Assembly (NCBI RefSeq): GCF_008932295.1
Contig: NZ_WBWA01000017.1
Coordinates: forward strand, 1-64,000
DNA length: 64,000 nt
From: Brucella tritici
GTDB taxonomy: Bacteria > Pseudomonadota > Alphaproteobacteria > Rhizobiales > Rhizobiaceae
Direction of reading: 5' to 3'
Shown here: positions 24,721 through 34,329 of the stretch, in pieces
Layout: every line of letters begins with the position of its first letter
Position numbering within the stretch: the first letter of the stretch is position 1
Notes under the pieces: model-generated
The model's input: only the letters and a program-made list of their open reading frames with translations
Database searches by the model: none
Told to the model about the DNA's origin: nothing
Translations under genes and position numbers: made by a program

Positions 24721-26817
24721 TCAGCGCGGAAAGCTCTGCTGGTTTCCGGCGTCGACATTGATGATGTTGCCGGTGGATTTTGCCGAAGCATCGCTTGCAA
24801 GGAAGTAGATGGCCTCGGCGATATCTTCCGGCAAAACATTGAGCTTCAGCAGCGAGCGCTTGCGATAATGCTCCTCCAGCTCCGAAACATCGATCTTGGA
24901 GGATGCGGCACGCTGTTCGCGCCACTCACCGTCCCATATCTTGGAGCCGCGCAGAACTGCATCGGGGTTGACGACATTGACGCGGATGCCAGCATCAGCA
25001 CCTTCCAGCGCCAGACAGCGGGCCAGATGGATTTCAGCGGCCTTGGCCGTGCAATAGGCGGATGCATTGGGTGAAGCAGCAAGACCATTCTTGGAAGCGA
25101 CAAACACCACATTGCCGCCGATCTTCTGGCGGCGGAACAGGCGAAAGGCCTCCCGCGACACGAGGAAATAGCCGGTCGCCAGAATGTCGATATTGCGGTT
25201 CCACATGGAGAGTTCGGTGGTTTCCACCGGAGCCGACGACGCGATGCCTGCATTGGAGACCAGAATGTCGATGCCGCCCAGCTCGACACTGGCTTCAACA
25301 AAGGCATTGGCTACGCCCTTTTCGTCGGTGACGTTCAGTTCGACACTGCGCACCTGATCGGCGCCATAACGCTTTGACAGATTGACGTGAGCGGATTTGA
25401 GCGATTCTGCGTCAATATCCGCCAGAACCACGCAAGCGCCCTCGCCCGCCAGCCGCTCGGCGGTGGCATAGCCGATGCCGCCAGCGCCGCCGGTGATAAG
25501 CGCGATGCGCCCGGCAAGGCTTTTCGGCTTTGGCATGCGTTGCAGCTTGGCTTCCTCAAGCAGCCAATACTCGATATCGAAGGCTTCCTGTTCAGGCAGG
25601 CCCTGATATTCCGATACGCCGGATGCACCGCGCATCACATTGATCGCGTTGACATAAAACTCACCGGCGATGCGCGCAGTCGCCTTGTCGCGTGCGAAGG
25701 ACAGCATGCCGACACCGGGGATCAGGAAAATCACCGGATTGGGATCGCGCATCTTCGGCGAATTGTCGTGCTTGCACGCCTCGTAATAGCGCTTGTAGTC
25801 GGCGCGATAGGCTTCCAGTGCACCCTCAAGCCCGGCAACGATAGCATCGACATCGGGCTTGGCCGGGTCGAAATTAACGACCAGCGGGCGGATTTTGGTG
25901 CGTAGGAAATGATCCGGGCAGGACGTGCCCAAAGCGGCCAGCGGGCGCAATTCCTTCGCATTCACGAATTCCAGCACCGCATCCTGATCATCGAAATGGC
26001 CGAGCTTGCGCTCTTCCTTGCCGATGAGCCCGCGAATTTCCGGCATCAGACGCGCCGCAATGGCGCGACGCTCCGCAGCAGCCAGGCTTTGCGTGACAGC
26101 GCCGCCGAAAGCGGCCTTGCCTGCCGTCTTCTGGTCCAGCCATTCAATGGCCTTGTTGATGATGGCGAGCGTGGTTTCGTAGCAGGTCTTTGCGTCATTG
26201 CCCCACGTGAAAAGTCCATGACTTTCAAGGATAACGCCCTTTGCCTTGGGATTTGCCTTTACAAAGGCTTCAAGGTCAAGACCGAGCTGGAAGCCGGGAC
26301 GACGCCATGGCAGCCAGCCGATTTCGCCGCCGAAAATCTCGGCCGTCAGTTCACGGGAATTCCGGGATGCGGCGATAGCGATGATCGCATCGGGATGCAT
26401 ATGGTCCACATGCCTGAAGGCGACAAAACCATGCAGCGGCGTATCGATGGATGCCGCGCGCGGATTGAGATTGAAGGTGCAGTGCGGCAGGAAGCCGACC
26501 ATGCGGTCCTCATCCTCAACGCCCTTATAGATGGCTTTCAGAGCGTCGAGCTTGTCCTGATAAAGTGTCGCAAAGCCATCGAGCTTGATTGTGCCGACAT
26601 CACCGCCCGAACCCTTGACCCAGAGAACCTGAACCTTTTCGCCAGTCAGCGGATCGGTTTCCTCCACCTTGGCGGAAGTGTTTCCCCCGCCGTAATTGGT
26701 GATGCGCTTGTCGGAACCGAGCAGATTGGAGCGGTAAAGCAGCTTTCCCGGCTCATCCATCGTTGCTGCTCTGGCATCATCCCACCGGTTTTCGAGAAGC
26801 CTGCTCTGGGCCACCAT
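24721..26817 (-). CDS. rhaD: Bifunctional rhamnulose-1-phosphate aldolase / lactaldehyde dehydrogenase
   Basis: A 698-aa fusion. Residues 1 to about 400 are a class II aldolase with zinc-site His candidates in HVDHMHPDA and SHGLFTW. It cleaves rhamnulose-1-phosphate to dihydroxyacetone phosphate and L-lactaldehyde. From about residue 430 an SDR domain begins (ALITGGAGGIGYA) with the catalytic Tyr in ASAYCTAK, presumed to oxidise L-lactaldehyde. This fusion is the standard RhaD of rhizobia. It is the first gene of the rhaDI transcript, divergent from rhaR across the shared operator region. Confidence 0.94.
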   Translation of the reverse strand: MVAQSRLLENRWDDARAATMDEPGKLLYRSNLLGSDKRITNYGGGNTSAKVEETDPLTGEKVQVLWVKGSGGDVGTIKLDGFATLYQDKLDALKAIYKGVEDEDRMVGFLPHCTFNLNPRAASIDTPLHGFVAFRHVDHMHPDAIIAIAASRNSRELTAEIFGGEIGWLPWRRPGFQLGLDLEAFVKANPKAKGVILESHGLFTWGNDAKTCYETTLAIINKAIEWLDQKTAGKAAFGGAVTQSLAAAERRAIAARLMPEIRGLIGKEERKLGHFDDQDAVLEFVNAKELRPLAALGTSCPDHFLRTKIRPLVVNFDPAKPDVDAIVAGLEGALEAYRADYKRYYEACKHDNSPKMRDPNPVIFLIPGVGMLSFARDKATARIAGEFYVNAINVMRGASGVSEYQGLPEQEAFDIEYWLLEEAKLQRMPKPKSLAGRIALITGGAGGIGYATAERLAGEGACVVLADIDAESLKSAHVNLSKRYGADQVRSVELNVTDEKGVANAFVEASVELGGIDILVSNAGIASSAPVETTELSMWNRNIDILATGYFLVSREAFRLFRRQKIGGNVVFVASKNGLAASPNASAYCTAKAAEIHLARCLALEGADAGIRVNVVNPDAVLRGSKIWDGEWREQRAASSKIDVSELEEHYRKRSLLKLNVLPEDIAEAIYFLASDASAKSTGNIINVDAGNQQSFPR

Positions 26818-26939
26818 GTCATCCTCCCAAGTCTGTTATGGTGAATCGCAAGCCGCCTGTACGTCTGCAAGTACGTCTGCATGCCCGTTCAATGTGCCAG
26901 CGATCATGTTGCGGCAGATATGACGTATCAAACGAATTG

Positions 26940-27014
26940 CTGTCAATCACAAACGATCACAATCAATCATTAATGTGATTATTGTGCGCCATTGTGATTG
27001 TTTGTGATTGACAG
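26940..27014. promoter_or_regulatory. Two-armed operator in the rhaD/rhaR divergent promoter
   Basis: A 23-nt word at 26992-27014 recurs inverted at 26940-26962 with one mismatch. Each arm holds two TTTGTGATTG-like half sites one helical turn apart, and further TGTGAT/ATCA half sites lie in the 29-nt centre. Each arm ends in TTGACA, pointing outward and able to serve as the -35 box of the rhaD (minus) or rhaR (plus) promoter. The likely ligand is the DeoR-type RhaR protein, which would shut off both transcripts. Confidence 0.75.
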
Positions 27015-27053
27015 TCGCGATATTTATGCCCGATACAAAGACAAGGAGGAGCC

Positions 27054-27878
27054 ATGCACGAAAGAGAGCGCCACCGCATCATCCTGAGTGCTGTTCAGGA
27101 AAAGCCGGTGATTACCATTCAGGATCTGGTGGAACTGACGGAGGCGTCGGAAGCGACACTTCGCCGGGATATTGCGTCGCTCCATATGCAGGGCAGGATC
27201 AAGCGCGTGCGCGGTGGCGCAGAGGCTATTCATCCGCCGCAATTCGGCAATCTTGCGGGTCGTCCTTTCAAGGTTTCGGAATCGGAAAACGCGGACCGCA
27301 AGCGCGCAATAGCTCGTGAAGCGGTTGCGCTGTGCGAAGAAGGCGACAGCATCATCATCAATGGCGGGTCCACGACTTTTCAGATGGTGCATTATCTTGC
27401 TCCGCGCCGCCTTCAGGTGCTGACCAATTCGTTTGCCATCGCCGAACATCTTCTGCGCCAGTCGAAAAGCACGGTGATCGTGCCCGGCGGTGCGATCTAT
27501 CGCGACCAGAGCCTTATCCTGTCGCCTTTCGACAATGACGTTATTCGCAATTTCTACGGTCGGCGCATGTTTATGGGCTGTCAGGGGATCAGCCCGCTCG
27601 GCGTCATGGAATCCGATGCGCTGATCATCCAGAGCGAACAGAAACTCATGGGCCAGGCGGACGAACTTGTCCTGATGGTCGATTCAACGAAATTCACACG
27701 CCGTTCCAGCCTCATCCTTTGCCCGCTCGACCGGGTCAGCACGCTGATCACCGATGACGGCATTTCGGATGAAGCGCGGCGCATGGTGGAAAATGCGGGC
27801 ATCCGGCTCATCGTGGCGCAGGTCTCCGCAAATGCTGGCAAGGGCGACCCACGGGAGGATTCCGCCGAGGTGGCCTGA
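27054..27878 (+). CDS. rhaR: DeoR-family regulator of rhamnose catabolism
   Basis: A 274-aa DeoR-type repressor. The winged helix is at residues 1-57 (RERHRIILSAVQEKPVITIQDL, EASEATLRRDIASL), followed by the sugar-phosphate-binding DeoR C-terminal domain (GDSIIINGGSTTF). GGAGGAG precedes the ATG. It heads the plus-strand rha operon and is probably autoregulated through the adjacent inverted operator. In Rhizobium the homologue is the negative regulator of both rha transcripts. Confidence 0.93.
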   Translation: MHERERHRIILSAVQEKPVITIQDLVELTEASEATLRRDIASLHMQGRIKRVRGGAEAIHPPQFGNLAGRPFKVSESENADRKRAIAREAVALCEEGDSIIINGGSTTFQMVHYLAPRRLQVLTNSFAIAEHLLRQSKSTVIVPGGAIYRDQSLILSPFDNDVIRNFYGRRMFMGCQGISPLGVMESDALIIQSEQKLMGQADELVLMVDSTKFTRRSSLILCPLDRVSTLITDDGISDEARRMVENAGIRLIVAQVSANAGKGDPREDSAEVA

Positions 27879-27924
27879 GCCGGAACAAGCGAAACATATG
27901 TCTTTATACTGGGAGGAATGAGAC

Positions 27925-28920
27925 ATGAAACTTTTCAAGAAACTGGCATTAGGCACTGCACTGGCCGTTGCCTTCATGGCTGCCCATGCGCAGGCCGCCG
28001 ACATGAAGATCGGGCTTGTTGCGAAGTCGCTCGGCAACGGCTTCTTTGAAGCTGCCAACAAGGGTGCGCAGGAAGCTGCGAAGGAACTGGGCGGCGTAGA
28101 GGTCATCTATACCGGCCCGACCACCACAACGGCGGAAGGTCAGATTGAAGTCATCAATTCGCTGATCGCGCAGGGCGTGGATGCCATCGCCATTTCGGCC
28201 AACGACCCGGATGCTGTCGTCCCCGCCCTGAAGAAAGCCGCACAGCGCGGCATCAAGGTGATCTCGTGGGATTCGGGCGTCGCACCTGAAGGCCGTATCG
28301 TTCACCTCAACCCGTCTTCCAACGAACTGATCGGCAAGATGTGCCTCAAGCTCGCAGCCGATCACCTGCCGGACGGCAAGGGCGATTTCGCGATCCTGTC
28401 TGCTACCACCACTTCGACCAACCAGAATATCTGGATTGGCGAGATGAAGAAGCAGCTCAAGGACTTCCCGGGCCTCAATCTGGTGACCACCGTTTATGGT
28501 GACGACCTGGCCGACAAGAGCTACCGCGAAGCGCAAGGACTGCTGACTTCAAATCCGAATGTGAAGGTCATCGTGGCACCGACGACCGTTGGCGTTCTCG
28601 CTGCCTCGCAGGCTGTGAAGGATGCAGGCAAGATTGGTGATGTCTATGTGACCGGCCTTGGTCTTCCGTCCGAAATGGCCGGCGCCATCAAGTCGGGCGC
28701 AACCAAGGAATTCGCTATCTGGAACCCGATCGACCTTGGCTATTCGGCAACCCAGATTGCCTATCATCTCGTCAAGGGTGATGCCGATGGCAAGCCGGGC
28801 TCGGAAATCGAAGCCGGACGCATGGGCAAGATCAAGATTGGTGACAATGGCGAAGCCGCAATGAGCGATCCGTTCGTCTATGACGCGTCGAATATCGACG
28901 AATTCTCCAAGGTCTTCTGA
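27925..28920 (+). CDS. rhaS: Rhamnose ABC transporter substrate-binding protein
   Basis: A 331-aa periplasmic binding protein of the ribose-binding (Peripla_BP_4) family. The Sec signal peptide is residues 1-24, cleaved after AQAA/DMK. The ligand domain opens with KIGLVAKSLGNGFFEAANKGAQ. It delivers L-rhamnose to the RhaT/P/Q importer. GGGAGGAATG lies just upstream of the start. A stem-loop cluster follows before rhaT. Confidence 0.93.
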   Translation: MKLFKKLALGTALAVAFMAAHAQAADMKIGLVAKSLGNGFFEAANKGAQEAAKELGGVEVIYTGPTTTTAEGQIEVINSLIAQGVDAIAISANDPDAVVPALKKAAQRGIKVISWDSGVAPEGRIVHLNPSSNELIGKMCLKLAADHLPDGKGDFAILSATTTSTNQNIWIGEMKKQLKDFPGLNLVTTVYGDDLADKSYREAQGLLTSNPNVKVIVAPTTVGVLAASQAVKDAGKIGDVYVTGLGLPSEMAGAIKSGATKEFAIWNPIDLGYSATQIAYHLVKGDADGKPGSEIEAGRMGKIKIGDNGEAAMSDPFVYDASNIDEFSKVF

Positions 28921-28928
28921 TCGGAAAG

Positions 28929-29011
28929 CGCATCCCGAAAAGTGTGAAACGGTTTTCGGACACGATGCGTATTTTAAAAAGAGGCGGCATTCGCTGAACG
29001 GGTGCCGCCTC
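28929..29011. repeat. Dispersed repeat plus hairpin between rhaS and rhaT
   Basis: CGCATC plus CCGAAAA (28929-28941) pair with TTTTCGG (28953-28959) and GATGCG (28964-28969); the same CCGAAAA...TTTTCGG design recurs at 36843-36885. A second perfect 9-bp stem, GAGGCGGCA (28981-28989) with TGCCGCCTC (29003-29011), follows an A run. Together they probably act as mRNA 3' end protection for rhaS or as partial termination. Confidence 0.65.
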
Positions 29012-29043
29012 CCGTTCCCCAGAATCGATTTCAGGTGTCTGCA

Positions 29044-30597
29044 ATGAATGCAGCTTTTCTCTCAAGCGGCGATTCCAGCGGTGAGCAGACGGTGCTTGCC
29101 ATGACGGACCAGCCCATTCTGGAAATGCGCGGCATTGCCAAGACATTTCCCGGTGTGCGTGCGCTCGATGACGTCAATATCGCGCTCTATCCCGGTAAGG
29201 TGACCGCGCTGATCGGCGAGAACGGCGCAGGCAAGTCCACGCTCGTGAAAATCCTCACCGGCATCTATCAGCCTGATGAAGGTGAAATCCTCATCGACGG
29301 CAAGCCGGTGCATCTGGCGACCGCACAGGATGCGACCGATCACGGCGTCACGGCTATTCATCAGGAAACCGTGCTCTTTGACGAATTGTCGGTGGGCGAA
29401 AACATCTATCTCGGCCATGCGCCGCGCACGAAATTCGGCTTCGTCAACTGGAAGGCTGTCTATGCTCGTTCGCAAGCCTTGCTATCCTCGCTGGAAACGA
29501 CGGTCGACGCGCGCATCAAGCTGAAGGAACTGTCCATCGCCCAGCGCCATCTGGTCGCCATTGCCCGCGCGCTGTCAGTGGATTCGCGCATCGTCATCAT
29601 GGACGAACCGACCGCAGCCCTGTCGCGCAAGGAAGTGGACGACCTGTTTCGCATCGTGGCGCGGCTGAAAGCGCAGGGCAAAGCCATCCTGTTCATCAGC
29701 CACAAATTCGATGAAGTCTACGAAATCGCCGATAATTATGCGGTTTTTCGCGACGGGCACGCCGTCGGGCACGGCACGCTTGCCGATACACGGCAGAACG
29801 ATATTGTGCGCATGATGGTCGGACGGTCTGTCGATCAAGCCTTTCCCAAACAGGATGTCGCCATCGGCAAGCCGGTGCTGACCGTCGAAAACTATTCGCA
29901 CCCGACCGAGTTTCGCGACATTTCCTTTGAGCTGCGCAAGGGGGAAATCCTCGGCGTTTACGGCCTTGTCGGTGCCGGGCGTTCGGAATTCGCACAATCG
30001 CTGTTCGGTATCACCAAGCCATCCCGTGGCCGTGTGACGCTTGAAGATCGCGAGATCAGCATCCGCCGTCCCGGCGATGCGGTGGCGCATGGCATCGTCT
30101 ATGTGCCGGAAGAGCGCGGACGCCACGGCGCCGTGCTGCAACTGCCGATCTTCCAGAATGTATCGCTGCCGTCGCTCGCCCGCACCTCGCGCAATGGCTT
30201 TCTGCGCATGGCGGAAGAGCTGGCGCTGGCGCGCAAATATGCCGAGCGCTTCGACCTGCGCGCCGCCGCCCTTTCCGTACCGGTCGGAACGCTATCCGGT
30301 GGCAATCAGCAAAAGGTTGTCATCGGCAAGTGGCTCGCCACCAATCCGAAGGTCATCATTCTCGACGAGCCGACCAAGGGCATCGATATCGGTTCCAAGG
30401 CCGCGGTTCATGCCTTTATCAGCGAACTCGCCGCCGAGGGGCTCAGCATCATCATGATCTCGTCGGAACTGCCGGAAATCATCGGCATGTCTGACCGCGT
30501 GATGGTCATGCGCGAGGGGCTGATGGAAGGCGTCTTCGAGCGCGCCAGCCTCGACGCGGAAGTGCTAGTGCGCGCCGCCACCGGAAACACGGAGTAG
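29044..30597 (+). CDS. rhaT: Rhamnose ABC transporter ATP-binding protein
   Basis: A 517-aa double-domain sugar ATPase of the RbsA/MglA type. The N-terminal cassette has Walker A GENGAGKST (residues 58-66). The C-terminal cassette has the degenerate P-loop GLVGAGRSE and the intact signature LSGGNQQK, as usual for this family. I prefer the ATG at 29044. An earlier in-frame GTG at 29002 falls inside the intergenic hairpin, and a later Met (29101) is also possible. It energises the RhaP/RhaQ channel. The name follows rhizobial usage and is unrelated to E. coli RhaT. Confidence 0.92.
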   Translation: MNAAFLSSGDSSGEQTVLAMTDQPILEMRGIAKTFPGVRALDDVNIALYPGKVTALIGENGAGKSTLVKILTGIYQPDEGEILIDGKPVHLATAQDATDHGVTAIHQETVLFDELSVGENIYLGHAPRTKFGFVNWKAVYARSQALLSSLETTVDARIKLKELSIAQRHLVAIARALSVDSRIVIMDEPTAALSRKEVDDLFRIVARLKAQGKAILFISHKFDEVYEIADNYAVFRDGHAVGHGTLADTRQNDIVRMMVGRSVDQAFPKQDVAIGKPVLTVENYSHPTEFRDISFELRKGEILGVYGLVGAGRSEFAQSLFGITKPSRGRVTLEDREISIRRPGDAVAHGIVYVPEERGRHGAVLQLPIFQNVSLPSLARTSRNGFLRMAEELALARKYAERFDLRAAALSVPVGTLSGGNQQKVVIGKWLATNPKVIILDEPTKGIDIGSKAAVHAFISELAAEGLSIIMISSELPEIIGMSDRVMVMREGLMEGVFERASLDAEVLVRAATGNTE

Positions 30598-30600
30598 ACG

Positions 30601-31599
30601 ATGAAACAGTTGCTCAAGCAGCGCGAACTCCTGCTCCTCGTCATTATCGCTCTTCTGGTGGGGCTGTTCGCAAGCCGCGCTCCGGGCTTTGCCAACGCAC
30701 ATAATCTGGCGAATATTTTCAACGACACGTCTATTCTCATCATTATCGCGCTCGGACAGATGGCGGTGATCCTGACCAAGTCCATCGATCTGTCGGTCGC
30801 CGCCAACCTTGCCTTTACCGGCATGGCCGTGGCGATGCTGAATGCGACCTATCCGGGCCTGCCGCTCGTGCTTCTGATCGCGCTGGCAATTGGCATCGGT
30901 GCGGTTCTGGGCGCGATCAACGGCATTCTGGTCTGGAAACTCAACATTCCGGCGATTGTCGTCACGCTTGGCACGCTCACCATCTATCGTGGCATGGCCT
31001 TTGTGCTGTCCGGCGGCGCATGGGTGAATGCGCATCAGATGACAGCGCCCTTCCTCAACACGCCACGCACGCCTTTTCTCGGCCTGCCGCTCTTGGGCTG
31101 GACGGCGATCCTGATCGTGGCGCTCGTCTATGTGCTGCTGACGCGAACATTCTTCGGTCGTGCCCTTTATGCCTCCGGCGGCAACCCGACCGCCGCCGTC
31201 TATACCGGCATCGACGTCGGCCGCACGCGCTTCTTCGCCTTCGTGCTTTCGGGCGCGCTCGCCGGGCTTTGTGGCTACCTCTGGGTGTCGCGCTATGCCG
31301 TCGCCTATGTGGATGTGGCCGCCGGGTTCGAACTTGACAGCGTTGCGGCCTGCGTTATCGGCGGCATCTCAACACTTGGCGGGATAGGCTCTGTCGCCGG
31401 TGCGGTTCTTGGCGCCCTGTTCCTCGGCGTCATCAAGAACGCCCTCCCCGTCATCAACATATCGCCCTTCTGGCAGATGGCGATCTCCGGTTCCGTCATT
31501 ATTCTGGCGGTGATCTTCAATGCACGTCAGGAAAAGCGGCGCGGACGCATCATCCTGCGCGACAAGGCTGCAAAGACTTACGAGGAGGTTACGGCATGA
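30601..31599 (+). CDS. rhaP: Rhamnose ABC transporter permease 1
   Basis: A 332-aa branched-chain/ribose-type (BPD_transp_2) permease with about eight to ten membrane spans. Family motifs include ALGQMAVILTKSIDLSV and TLGTLTIYRGMAF. It starts 3 nt after the rhaT stop and overlaps rhaQ by 4 nt. It forms the heterodimeric rhamnose channel with RhaQ. Confidence 0.92.
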   Translation: MKQLLKQRELLLLVIIALLVGLFASRAPGFANAHNLANIFNDTSILIIIALGQMAVILTKSIDLSVAANLAFTGMAVAMLNATYPGLPLVLLIALAIGIGAVLGAINGILVWKLNIPAIVVTLGTLTIYRGMAFVLSGGAWVNAHQMTAPFLNTPRTPFLGLPLLGWTAILIVALVYVLLTRTFFGRALYASGGNPTAAVYTGIDVGRTRFFAFVLSGALAGLCGYLWVSRYAVAYVDVAAGFELDSVAACVIGGISTLGGIGSVAGAVLGALFLGVIKNALPVINISPFWQMAISGSVIILAVIFNARQEKRRGRIILRDKAAKTYEEVTA

Positions 31600-32594
31600 A
31601 GAACGAACAGCGCCGTCACATTCCGGACCGGCTCGGAACGCCATTCTCGCGCATCTTCGCAAGCTGGGAAATGCTTCTGCTTGGTGTCGCGATTGCGATC
31701 TTCATCGCCAATTCCTTCGCTTCGCCCTACTTCCTCAATGCCTGGAACCTCTCCGACGCCACGTTCAACTTCACCGAAAAGGCGTTGATCGCCTTTGCGA
31801 TGACGCTTCTGATCATTTCCGGTGAAATCGACCTCTCGGTCGCTGCGATCATTGCGCTTTCCTCGACCGCGATGGGTGCGGCTGCGCAGGCTGGCGTCGG
31901 CACGCCGGGTCTGGTCTGCATCGGCATTGGCACCGGCCTTGTCTGCGGCGCAATCAATGGCGGGTTGGTGGCCGGGCTGAAACTGCCATCCATTGTCGTG
32001 ACCATCGGCACGATGAGCCTTTTCCGCGGCATTTCCTATATCGTGCTCGGCGATCAGGCCTTTGGCGGCTATCCGGAAAGCTTTGCCTATTTCGGACAGG
32101 GCTATGTGTTCTGGGTCTTCTCGTTCGAATTCGCACTGTTCATTCTGTTCGCCGTGCTGTTTGGCGTGCTCTTGCATGCCACCAGCTTCGGACGCCGTAT
32201 CTATGCCATCGGTAACAATGAATTCGCGGCGCGCTTTTCCGGCATTCCGGTTGAGAAAACCAAATTCGTGCTTTTCCTGATGACGGGCGTGATGAGTGGC
32301 ATCGCCGCCGTTTGCCTGACCTCGCGCCTCGGCTCGACGCGCCCGTCCATTGCGCAAGGCTGGGAACTGGAAGTCGTCACCATGGTCGTGCTGGGCGGCG
32401 TGTCGATCCTTGGCGGCTCGGGCACAATCGTCGGCGTGGTGATCGCCGCTTTCGTAATGGGCCTTGTGACCTTCGGGCTTGGGCTTCTCAATGTGCCGGG
32501 CATCGTCATGTCGATCTTCATCGGCCTCCTTTTGATTGTCACCATTTCATTGCCGATCCTCATCCGGCAGTTCAAAGGGAGACGCACAGCATGA
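31596..32594 (+). CDS. rhaQ: Rhamnose ABC transporter permease 2
   Basis: A 332-aa permease paralogous to RhaP, with the equivalent motifs [15 protein letters not shown] and [18 protein letters not shown] overlaps join it to rhaP upstream and rhaU downstream. The number and placement of spans are the same as in RhaP. Confidence 0.92.
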   Translation: MKNEQRRHIPDRLGTPFSRIFASWEMLLLGVAIAIFIANSFASPYFLNAWNLSDATFNFTEKALIAFAMTLLIISGEIDLSVAAIIALSSTAMGAAAQAGVGTPGLVCIGIGTGLVCGAINGGLVAGLKLPSIVVTIGTMSLFRGISYIVLGDQAFGGYPESFAYFGQGYVFWVFSFEFALFILFAVLFGVLLHATSFGRRIYAIGNNEFAARFSGIPVEKTKFVLFLMTGVMSGIAAVCLTSRLGSTRPSIAQGWELEVVTMVVLGGVSILGGSGTIVGVVIAAFVMGLVTFGLGLLNVPGIVMSIFIGLLLIVTISLPILIRQFKGRRTA

Positions 32595-32911
32595 CGGCTG
32601 AACGCTATGCATTTCGCATGACGCTTAATCCGGGCATGGAAGCGGAATATCGCCGCCGTCATGATGAGATATGGCCAGAACTGGTGGACCTTCTCCACGA
32701 GGCAGGCGTGTCGGATTACGCGATCTATCTCGATGAAGAAACCAACATTTTGTTCGGCGTGCTGACGCGCAGCGCCGGTCACGGCATGGCGACCCTGCCC
32801 GACCATCCCGTCATGAAGAAATGGTGGGCGCATATGGCCGACATCATGGCGACGAACCCCGACAATTCGCCGGTTTCTGTCGATCTCAAGCCAGTGTTTC
32901 ACATGTCATGA
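32591..32911 (+). CDS. rhaU: L-rhamnose mutarotase
   Basis: A 106-aa cytosolic RhaM/RhaU-family enzyme that interconverts the alpha and beta anomers of L-rhamnose for the isomerase. Family signatures are [21 protein letters not shown], with the catalytic His in RRHDEIW, and the C-terminal [12 protein letters not shown]. It is a full-length small gene, coupled by ATGA overlaps to rhaQ and rhaK. Confidence 0.94.
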   Translation: MTAERYAFRMTLNPGMEAEYRRRHDEIWPELVDLLHEAGVSDYAIYLDEETNILFGVLTRSAGHGMATLPDHPVMKKWWAHMADIMATNPDNSPVSVDLKPVFHMS

Positions 32912-34269
32912 AGCGCATCGCCATTCTCGATATCGGCAAGACCAATGCCAAAGTCGTCGTGATTGATGCGGCAGGCGGCGAGGAAATTGCCGCGCGCCGC
33001 ATGCCGAACACTGTGCTCCGCGACGGCCCCTATCCGCATTATGATATCGAGGCGCTGTGGCGCTTCTTTCTGGCAAGTCTTGCGGATTTTGCGCAAGAGC
33101 CGGGTTTCGATGCCACTTCCATCACTACGCATGGCGCGTCGGCGGCCCTTGTCGCCGCAGATGGCACGCTGGCAATGCCGGTTCTCGACTATGAACTCGA
33201 ATATCCAGCCGAAATCCGCGCCACCTATGCGGCCATAAAGCCGGATTTTCGCGATACGTTTTCGCCGACCCTGTCGCTCGGCCTCAATCTCGGCGCGCAG
33301 CTTCACTATCTGAAAACGGTCTTTCCTGTCGATTTCGCGCGCACCCATTTCATATTCACCTATCCGCAATATTGGGCATGGCGCCTTACTGGCGTCGCCG
33401 CATCGGAAGTGACCTCGCTTGGCTGCCACACGGATTTGTGGCTGCCGAAGCAATCGGCTTTTTCGGCGCTTGTCGACCAACTGGACATTCGCGAAAAATT
33501 CCCGCCGCTGCGCTCCGCCTTCGATGCGCTGGGCGAGGTTCTGCCCGAAATTGCATCAGAGATCGGCCTTTACAAAGCCGTGCCGGTTCATTGCGGCATT
33601 CACGATTCCAACGCATCGCTGCTCGCGCATCTGATGGATCGGGAAGGCCCGTTCTCGGTCGTCTCCACCGGGACGTGGGTTGTCAGTTTCGCCGTTGGCG
33701 GTAATTTTGGCGGACTAGCCCCGGAACGCGATACGCTGGCCAATGTCGATGCCTATGGCCGTGCCGTTCCATCCGCCCGTTACATGGGCGGGCGCGAGTT
33801 CGATATCATGACTGAAGGACTGACCGTTCCTCCGGTCATCGACCAGCCCGATATCGTGACAACGGTTCTGGCGCAGCACATTATGGCGCTACCTTCAGCG
33901 GTGCCCGGTTGCGGTCCCTATCCGAATTCCAATCTTCGCTGGATCAACGCAGACATGGCCAGCGAGGCGGAACGCTATGTTGCCGCCTGCATCTATGCGG
34001 CGCTGATGACGGAGACCTGTCTCCACCTGCTGGGTGCAGGTGGACCGGTTATTGTCGAAGGGCCGTTTGCCGGGAATCCGGTCTATCTTGAAGCGCTGTC
34101 GAATTTTACGGGACGTGACGTTGAAGCCGTATCAGGATCGACGGGCACTTCGCTCGGTGCCGGATTGCTCGCAGGCGCAAGGGTTCCGGAAAAACACGGC
34201 CGGATTTTCAGGCCGGGCAACGAAGCCTATGCCGCCTATCGAAAGCAATGGATAAAGAATACGGCATAA
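32908..34269 (+). CDS. rhaK: L-rhamnulose kinase
   Basis: A 453-aa FGGY/actin-fold sugar kinase. The N-terminal phosphate motif is [15 protein letters not shown] (residues 5-19), and a later adenosine-side glycine-rich segment reads [14 protein letters not shown]. It phosphorylates L-rhamnulose (or rhamnose, as argued for the rhizobial enzyme) to the substrate of RhaD. In R. leguminosarum this protein is also required for ABC import of rhamnose, so the tight coupling to the transporter genes is notable. Start at 32908 overlaps the rhaU stop by 4 nt. Confidence 0.92.
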   Translation: MKRIAILDIGKTNAKVVVIDAAGGEEIAARRMPNTVLRDGPYPHYDIEALWRFFLASLADFAQEPGFDATSITTHGASAALVAADGTLAMPVLDYELEYPAEIRATYAAIKPDFRDTFSPTLSLGLNLGAQLHYLKTVFPVDFARTHFIFTYPQYWAWRLTGVAASEVTSLGCHTDLWLPKQSAFSALVDQLDIREKFPPLRSAFDALGEVLPEIASEIGLYKAVPVHCGIHDSNASLLAHLMDREGPFSVVSTGTWVVSFAVGGNFGGLAPERDTLANVDAYGRAVPSARYMGGREFDIMTEGLTVPPVIDQPDIVTTVLAQHIMALPSAVPGCGPYPNSNLRWINADMASEAERYVAACIYAALMTETCLHLLGAGGPVIVEGPFAGNPVYLEALSNFTGRDVEAVSGSTGTSLGAGLLAGARVPEKHGRIFRPGNEAYAAYRKQWIKNTA

Positions 34270-34286
34270 ATTACTGAAACAAGATG

Positions 34287-34326
34287 GAATAAGCCCGGAA
34301 TGCATGAGCGCTTTCCGGGCTTATTC
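34287..34326. terminator. Strong bidirectional terminator after rhaK
   Basis: GAATAAGCCCGGAA (34287-34300) pairs perfectly with TTCCGGGCTTATTC (34313-34326), a 14-bp stem with a 12-nt loop. It separates the rha operon from the convergent MFS gene, whose stop is 4 nt away. Confidence 0.85.
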
Positions 34327-34329
34327 TGG

